Source: Gammaproteobacteria bacterium
GTDB taxonomy: Bacteria; Pseudomonadota; Gammaproteobacteria; Chromatiales; Sedimenticolaceae
Direction: 5' to 3'
Assembly: GCA_020445245.1 (NCBI GenBank)
Contig: JAGRHB010000090.1
Span: forward strand, 1-7,450
Length of the DNA: 7,450 bases
This document shows, piece after piece, positions 6,315-7,450 of this stretch (its first letter is position 1; each line of letters starts with the position of its first letter). The notes below the pieces were generated by a model. The model saw only the letters and a program-made list of their open reading frames with translations, was not told where the DNA came from and searched no databases. Both the position numbers and the translations under genes were made by a program.

Positions 6315-7450
6315 GTGGCAGACAGCAAAGACAAACTCCTGATTGTTGAAGACGACCGTGGCCTGCAGAGCCAGTTGAAGTGGAGTTTCGAGGATTTCGA
6401 GGTCGCAGTGGCAGAGGACCGCGAGGGTGCGATTGCGCACCTGCGCAGGCTGGAGCCGCCGGTCGTGACGCTGGACCTGGGTCTGCCGCCTGATCCCGGC
6501 GGGGTTACCCAGGGCTTTGCGCTCCTCGAGGAGATCCTTGCCCTGGCGCCTGATACCAAGGTAATCGTGGTCACCGGCCACAATGACCGGACCAACGCGA
6601 TGCGGGCGATCGCGATGGGGGCGTACGATTTCTACGAAAAGCCGATCGATCCGGACCTGCTCGGGATGACGGTACAGCGCGCAGCGCGCCTGTATCACAT
6701 CGAGCAGGAAAACCGCCGCCTGCAGAGTGTTCACGGTTCCTCGGCGCTCGAAGGGCTGATCGCATCCAGTGCAGAGATGCACAAGGTCTGCCGTACGGTG
6801 GAGAAGCTGGCGCCCACCGATGTGTCCACCCTGATACTCGGTGAAAGCGGCACGGGCAAGGAGGTGTTGGTCAAGGCATTGCACAATATGAGCGACAGGC
6901 GCGACAAGCGACTGGTCGCGATCAATTGTGCGGCGATCCCCGAGGCCTTGCTCGAGAGCGAGCTGTTTGGTTATGAGAAGGGCGCGTTCACGGGCGCGGC
7001 CAAGACCACGCCGGGCAAGATCGAAGTGGCCAATGGCGGCATGTTGTTCCTCGACGAGGTCGGCGATCTGCCATTGCCGCTTCAGGCCAAGCTGCTGCGT
7101 TTTCTGCAGGAGCGGGTGATTGAGCGCATCGGTGGCCGTGCCGAGATCGCCGTCGATGTCCGGGTGGTCTGCGCCACCCATCGTGACCTGCCGGCACTGA
7201 TCCAGCAGGGGGATTTTCGCGAGGACCTGTACTACCGCATCAACGAGGCGACGATCCGCGTCCCGCCGTTGCGCGAGCGTCAGGGCGACAGCCTGTTGTT
7301 GGCGCGTGCGTTTCTCGAACGCTTCGCGACGCAGTTCAAGCGGCCGGTGAAAGGCTTCATGCCGCAGGCTGTCGAGGCGCTAGAGGCCTACAACTGGCCC
7401 GGAAATGTCCGCGAACTCGAAAACCGGGTCAAACGCGCGGTGATCATGGC
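6315..7450 (+). CDS. prsR: PEP-CTERM system response regulator PrsR, sigma-54 activator (3' end outside window)
   Basis: The first 378 codons of an NtrC-class regulator, cut by the window end. The receiver domain (about 7-125) has the acidic pair Asp13/Asp14, phospho-acceptor Asp54 in VTLDLGLP, Thr87 and Lys109. After Asp54 the loop [10 protein letters not shown] (58-67) is longer than in ordinary receivers, which I recognise as typical of PrsR. The AAA+ domain (about 148-378) carries Walker A GESGTGKE (176-183), the sigma-54-contacting GAFTGA (223-228), Walker [12 protein letters not shown] (241-251), [10 protein letters not shown] (301-310) and [10 protein letters not shown] (361-370). It should use ATP hydrolysis to open promoters bound by sigma-54 polymerase after phosphorylation by PrsK. 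The C-terminal Fis-type DNA-binding helix-turn-helix, expected just beyond residue 378, is not visible. The start is GTG, 39 bases after the prsK stop, so the two are probably co-transcribed. A generic NtrC-family regulator is the alternative; the receiver loop and the adjacent prsK favour PrsR. Confidence 0.93.
   Translation, partial: MADSKDKLLIVEDDRGLQSQLKWSFEDFEVAVAEDREGAIAHLRRLEPPVVTLDLGLPPDPGGVTQGFALLEEILALAPDTKVIVVTGHNDRTNAMRAIAMGAYDFYEKPIDPDLLGMTVQRAARLYHIEQENRRLQSVHGSSALEGLIASSAEMHKVCRTVEKLAPTDVSTLILGESGTGKEVLVKALHNMSDRRDKRLVAINCAAIPEALLESELFGYEKGAFTGAAKTTPGKIEVANGGMLFLDEVGDLPLPLQAKLLRFLQERVIERIGGRAEIAVDVRVVCATHRDLPALIQQGDFREDLYYRINEATIRVPPLRERQGDSLLLARAFLERFATQFKRPVKGFMPQAVEALEAYNWPGNVRELENRVKRAVIM

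Noticed and set aside
6312..7181. Minus-strand open frame of 289 codons antisense to prsR
   Set aside because: The plus strand carries intact receiver and AAA+ motifs throughout; this is a compositional shadow.

Overview
The window is GC-rich and densely coded. It reads as a piece of an exopolysaccharide / PEP-CTERM (exosortase) locus from a proteobacterium. The strongest clue is the run of three plus-strand genes: an initiating sugar transferase of the PEP-CTERM-associated type, a membrane histidine kinase resembling PrsK, and a sigma-54-type response regulator resembling PrsR. PrsK/PrsR are known from exosortase A (XrtA/EpsH) genomes, mostly Beta- and Gammaproteobacteria. The exact taxon cannot be read from the window.

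Layout. Bases 1-51 hold the last codons of a plus-strand gene of unknown identity. A short convergent gap (52-103) with an imperfect hairpin follows. Two minus-strand genes occupy 104-2526: a TviB/WbpO-type UDP-N-acetylhexosamine 6-dehydrogenase (1255-2526), then, downstream in transcription, a CapI/LspL-type UDP-glucuronate 4-epimerase (104-1111). They are separated by 143 bases carrying a nested, REP-like inverted repeat. A 197-base divergent region (2527-2723) with a GC hairpin in the dehydrogenase leader separates them from the plus-strand genes: sugar transferase (2724-4115), prsK (4197-6275) and prsR (6315 to beyond the window end).

How the genes may work together. The dehydrogenase and epimerase would supply UDP-linked uronic or aminouronic acids. 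The sugar transferase would load the first sugar phosphate onto undecaprenyl phosphate at the inner membrane to start a repeat unit. PrsK would sense a signal at the membrane and phosphorylate PrsR, which would activate sigma-54 promoters. In Zoogloea-type flocculating bacteria, PrsK/PrsR/RpoN are reported to control PEP-CTERM protein genes. No exosortase, PEP-CTERM substrate or chain-length/flippase gene lies inside the window, so that part of the system is inferred from the family associations. I saw no tRNA, rRNA, CRISPR array, insertion sequence or recognisable phage gene. The system here is a known type; the less explained material is in the intergenic regions.
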